A stretch of DNA of 15,517 bases from Peptococcus simiae (lineage in GTDB: Bacteria; Bacillota; Peptococcia; Peptococcales; Peptococcaceae). Numbering within the stretch: the stretch's first letter is position 1; the number at the start of each line of letters is the position of its first letter. The notes beneath the pieces are model-generated. The model saw only the letters and a program-made list of their open reading frames with translations, searched no databases and had not been told where the DNA came from. The stretch is from NCBI RefSeq assembly GCF_046097595.1, contig NZ_JBJUVG010000020.1, forward strand, positions 1 to 15,517. The letters are read 5' to 3'. Below are positions 12,605-15,517 of this stretch, one piece after another. Position numbers and translations under genes: made by a program.

Positions 12605-14065
12605 TTATACGTTGATTATTTTTTCAATATACCCTTTATTTAACCAGGAAGTTTGTCTCGTCATATAATCCCCATTGGGTAACTCATCCCCATCTTTTTC
12701 AATATTACCCTTGGCAAATGATAAATTCCGGATTAAATAGGCCGATTTTGCAGCCCGCGGTCTTAAGTGAAAAATACGTGTATCCTTTGCCTTTGGCAAA
12801 CTATTACGAATCGTATTTCCCGATATCTTAAACTTAACACCTTCAATAACTTCCTTCTGGTTAGCTAGCCATTCCTTTTTTAAGTCCCCCTCTAAATCTG
12901 ATACAGGCATATGCCAAAACATGGCCCTTTCCAATACATATTCATCCTGATTTTTTTTGAAAATAATAAACAAGAATTTGTGACTGGAAAAGTATTCGTA
13001 GGTTTTGGAATCCTCCCAATCTACTGCAGCGAATTTTTTAAATTCAATATTAAAGAAAGACATGCTTTCTTTAATTTTATTATTTGCTTCAACGCGAATG
13101 GTTTTTACAACCGTATTTGATTTAACAAATTCCTCGGCTTGACTTGAGGTGATTCCCAGCATTCGCATTGCAATGATGCTAAAGTTATTTTTAGCTTTTG
13201 AGTTGGATATGTTAAATTCATTAATAAGTTCTTGTTCCGTAAAGCCCTTATATTTTTGTATGCGTCCTAATACAATATTTTCAAATTCCTGTTGAGATTG
13301 AACATTCTCAACTATGGCTTGATAAGTTTCAATATCTCCGATAACGTACTTATTCAAAAACAGTGTCATATAGCCTTGTTTGAGAGAAAAAGCTCGACGT
13401 TTAGCCTCTACACTTGGATTGTAATACTGAGGCTGTAGACTCTTTTCTGCAGTCATCCCTTTGGTACAGGCACCAAGATACATTGTATCGCCTTCAGATA
13501 ACTCATGAGCCTTACCTTGCTTAATTTTATTAATAATAATTTCATAGTCGTCTTTAATTATCTCTAAATCCTTAGAAAAAGCTTCGCTAAATAAGCTAAA
13601 TAAATATATGTAGTTTATTTTATAGTCAACTCGTTGTTGATTAGACTGATATTCATAAAAAATAAATAAAACAAGTGCTAGCTTTTCTGCAACATGAGAG
13701 GCTTCAAAATTTAAAGGCACGGGCTTATTATAAGGAATCATCCCTATCACTAGCCGCTCTTTTGCACTATAACTTCCATTTTTATTACGCTTATACGGTG
13801 TTACCTTCAATTCTACCCCAGCATCTTGAAAGTCTGGTAAGGGACTACTATTTGGCTCAATACCAAAATAAAATTCTTCTATTAGGTTTCCTAAGCCACC
13901 TTTTGCTCTAACATTATTAAAGTATTCCATTCGATTTAAAGCATATGCCACATCATCAGTATTCTCTTGAATAACATCCGTAAATTTTTTACCTTTTAAG
14001 CTCTTGGCATAATCATATATGGATTCCGGGCTCGTTGAATCATAATTACTTTTTGATTTTTCCAT
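12605..14065 (-). CDS. Sau3AI/MutH-family type II restriction endonuclease (probable GATC specificity)
   Basis: The 486-residue protein is nearly the length of Sau3AI (489) and shares its landmarks. The MutH-like catalytic domain has KGGLGNLIEEFYFG (55-68) and a PD-(D/E)xK site, Pro77-Asp78 with Glu85-Leu-Lys87 (VELKVTP). Further on are GKAHELSEG (184-192), ACTKG (199-203), AKRRAFSLKQGYM (221-233), an ESMSF segment, and MTRQTSWLNKGYIEK near the C-terminus. Sau3AI carries a second inactive MutH-like domain that acts allosterically; the length here allows the same. Specificity for GATC is inferred from the family. The ATG at 14065 is chosen with GTGAGG upstream; a GTG four codons earlier overlaps that site. 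It diverges from the methyltransferase across 118 bases. Low GC suggests recent acquisition. Confidence 0.92.
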   Translation of the reverse strand: MEKSKSNYDSTSPESIYDYAKSLKGKKFTDVIQENTDDVAYALNRMEYFNNVRAKGGLGNLIEEFYFGIEPNSSPLPDFQDAGVELKVTPYKRNKNGSYSAKERLVIGMIPYNKPVPLNFEASHVAEKLALVLFIFYEYQSNQQRVDYKINYIYLFSLFSEAFSKDLEIIKDDYEIIINKIKQGKAHELSEGDTMYLGACTKGMTAEKSLQPQYYNPSVEAKRRAFSLKQGYMTLFLNKYVIGDIETYQAIVENVQSQQEFENIVLGRIQKYKGFTEQELINEFNISNSKAKNNFSIIAMRMLGITSSQAEEFVKSNTVVKTIRVEANNKIKESMSFFNIEFKKFAAVDWEDSKTYEYFSSHKFLFIIFKKNQDEYVLERAMFWHMPVSDLEGDLKKEWLANQKEVIEGVKFKISGNTIRNSLPKAKDTRIFHLRPRAAKSAYLIRNLSFAKGNIEKDGDELPNGDYMTRQTSWLNKGYIEKIINV

Positions 14066-14110
14066 TATACGCCTCACTCTTCACTAATTTATTCTTGAAT
14101 AATAAGAACC

Positions 14111-14139
14111 TTGATCTTTTAGTTTATTTATAGTATAAT
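14111..14139 (+). promoter_or_regulatory. Methyltransferase promoter with GATC in the -35
   Basis: TTGATC (14111-14116) and a perfect TATAAT (14134-14139) are 17 bases apart, 45 bases before the methyltransferase ATG. The -35 contains GATC (14113-14116), the probable target of this system. It is the only GATC in the 118-base divergent gap. The minus-strand promoter for the endonuclease is not clear; AT-rich -10-like sequences overlap this region. Confidence 0.75.
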
Positions 14140-14183
14140 ATTCAGCAGAGAATATATGTTCTTAATGTATAAGGAGTCAATAC

Positions 14184-15491
14184 ATGAAAATATTTTCGAT
14201 GTTTGACGGGGTTGGTGGATTTATCCTAGGTCTAAATAACGCTGACCCCGATTTCTATAAAACAAGTTATTCAAATCAATTTGAGCCTTCTCGAAAATCT
14301 CAAGATGCCTATGAGGTGGGTGTTTATCGTTTCCCTGATATGGAGCACTTACCAAGTGACGTAGCCCAAATTCCTGATGATAAGTTTTTAGAAATGAAAA
14401 ACGCAGGCGTCTCAATGATTGTCGGTGGATTTCCTTGCCAGGATTATTCTGTGGCACGTAGTAAAAAAAATGAACTGGGTATTGAGGGAAAAAAAGGTGT
14501 TTTATTTTGGGAAATAATTCGTGCTACCGAGATTATTAAACCCAAATATCTGATTCTAGAAAACGTTGATCGATTGCTTAAAGCACCGTCAAAACAAAGA
14601 GGACGCGATTTTGCAGTCATGCTTGCTGCGTTTAATCAGCTAGGGTATTCTGTCGAATGGAGAGTCATCAATGCCGCTGATTATGGCCGTGCACAACGTA
14701 GACGTCGCGTATTCTTTTTTATTTACCATAATACCACTCCATGGGCAAATAGGATTGAACAATCTTATGAAAAAAATACTCAGTTAAGTTTGTTCGATGA
14801 AAAAGAATTTTCTACGTATAAGAATTATATTTTTAAAGAAGGCTTATTTGCCAGACAATTCCCTGTAGAGAACGATATCGTAAAAAACCAAAAAAAATTC
14901 GTTCAGCTTGATAGAGATATAAAACAAGTATCTGATAACTATCAAGCAGGAAAAATGTGGAACTCCGGGATTATGCGCCATGGCTATGTATATAGTGCAG
15001 AAACTAGGGCTATAGAATCTGAAAAAAAGTTAACCTTAGGTGATATCCTACAAGATGAATCCGTTATTCCAGAAAAATATTATCTCTCTAAAGAGCAGAT
15101 TATGAAGTTTAAATATTTAAGAGGCCCCAAGAAAATCGAACGACAATCAGAGTCTGGCCATACATATACTTTTTCAGAAGGTGGAATGAGCGAGTATGAC
15201 AGTCTTGATTTACCTGGACGAACTATGTTGACTTCTGAAGGTACAACCAACCGATCAACGCATTTACTAAAAATCAACGGAAGATATAGGTTCTTAACCC
15301 CTATTGAAGCCGAACGTTTACAAGATTTTCCTGATGACTGGACGAAATATAAACAACTAGATGATGGCAAAATCTCCCAAGTATCCGATCGAATGCGGTA
15401 TTTCTTCATGGGAAATGCTCTAGTAACTACTATAGTCACTAGAATCGGATTAGAGTTGAAAAAAATAATTCTAGAAAATGATGAATTATAA
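14184..15491 (+). CDS. DNA (cytosine-5) methyltransferase, partner of the Sau3AI-like endonuclease
   Basis: The 435-residue protein has the ordered motifs of C5 methyltransferases: I (FDGVGGF, 7-13, SAM binding), IV (GGFPCQDYS, 81-89, catalytic Cys85), VI (ENV, 126-128), VIII (QRRRR, 171-175), a large target-recognition region (about 180-365), IX (RFLTPIEAERLQDFP, about 368-382) and X (MGNALV, about 409-414). It would transfer a methyl group from SAM to cytosine C5, protecting host DNA from the divergently encoded enzyme; by association the target is GATC. The start is supported by AAGGAG 7 bases upstream. The gene is complete and ends 26 bases before the window edge, with no terminator visible. 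Its AT-rich composition matches the endonuclease and differs from the other genes. Confidence 0.94.
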   Translation: MKIFSMFDGVGGFILGLNNADPDFYKTSYSNQFEPSRKSQDAYEVGVYRFPDMEHLPSDVAQIPDDKFLEMKNAGVSMIVGGFPCQDYSVARSKKNELGIEGKKGVLFWEIIRATEIIKPKYLILENVDRLLKAPSKQRGRDFAVMLAAFNQLGYSVEWRVINAADYGRAQRRRRVFFFIYHNTTPWANRIEQSYEKNTQLSLFDEKEFSTYKNYIFKEGLFARQFPVENDIVKNQKKFVQLDRDIKQVSDNYQAGKMWNSGIMRHGYVYSAETRAIESEKKLTLGDILQDESVIPEKYYLSKEQIMKFKYLRGPKKIERQSESGHTYTFSEGGMSEYDSLDLPGRTMLTSEGTTNRSTHLLKINGRYRFLTPIEAERLQDFPDDWTKYKQLDDGKISQVSDRMRYFFMGNALVTTIVTRIGLELKKIILENDEL

Positions 15492-15517
15492 ATTAAATAA
15501 AAGGTTCTCTTACATTT

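Noticed and set aside
1..15517. CRISPR array, tRNA, rRNA or insertion sequence
   Set aside because: I saw no regularly spaced direct repeats, no tRNA- or rRNA-like sequence and no transposase reading frame.

Overview
The window looks like part of a chromosome from an anaerobic Bacillota (clostridial) bacterium. Most genes have strong AGGAGG-type ribosome sites, housekeeping-type promoters and intrinsic terminators. The [FeFe]-hydrogenase maturases point to an H2-metabolising anaerobe, and one surface protein has a sortase-type wall anchor. The first 12.5 kb is GC-rich (roughly 60% by eye). I cannot name the genus from the sequence alone.

Layout: (1) 1-2104: the first codons of a left-edge gene (-), a secreted stalk-domain protein (-) and, divergently, an MFS carrier (+) ending in a bidirectional terminator. 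(2) 2102-4422, minus strand: a YitT-family membrane protein, an acyl-ACP thioesterase starting at TTG, and an HD-domain hydrolase with its own consensus promoter. (3) 4555-5997: an EamA-type transporter (+) converging on an OsmC-like protein (-), separated by an unusual two-tier nested hairpin. (4) 6142-6972: a wall-anchored surface protein (-) with a VPKTG sorting motif and a KDN repeat, flanked by a near-consensus promoter and a perfect palindromic terminator. (5) 7048-12534, minus strand: a 14-TM MFS pump, a TM1266-family small protein, hydE, hydG and hydF. The last four form the H-cluster maturation cluster; the hydrogenase structural gene is not in the window. (6) 12605-15491: an AT-rich restriction-modification module, a Sau3AI/MutH-family endonuclease (-) diverging from a C5-cytosine methyltransferase (+). 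It is sharply different in base composition and was probably acquired horizontally.

How genes work together: HydG makes the CO/CN-bearing iron synthon from tyrosine, HydE supplies steps toward the dithiolate-bridged di-iron unit, and HydF is the GTPase scaffold that delivers the 2Fe precursor to the hydrogenase. The restriction enzyme and methyltransferase form a self-contained type II system, probably specific for GATC. The methyltransferase promoter has a GATC inside its -35 element, which would allow self-regulation by methylation.

I did not find a convincingly new multi-gene system. The most interesting leads are the GATC-containing methyltransferase promoter, the degenerate G4 motif of HydF, the nested terminator at 5494-5575, the leader inverted repeat at 686-724, and an 11-base motif shared upstream of two hyd-cluster genes. 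No gene-free stretch exceeds 300 bases; the longest is 652-867.
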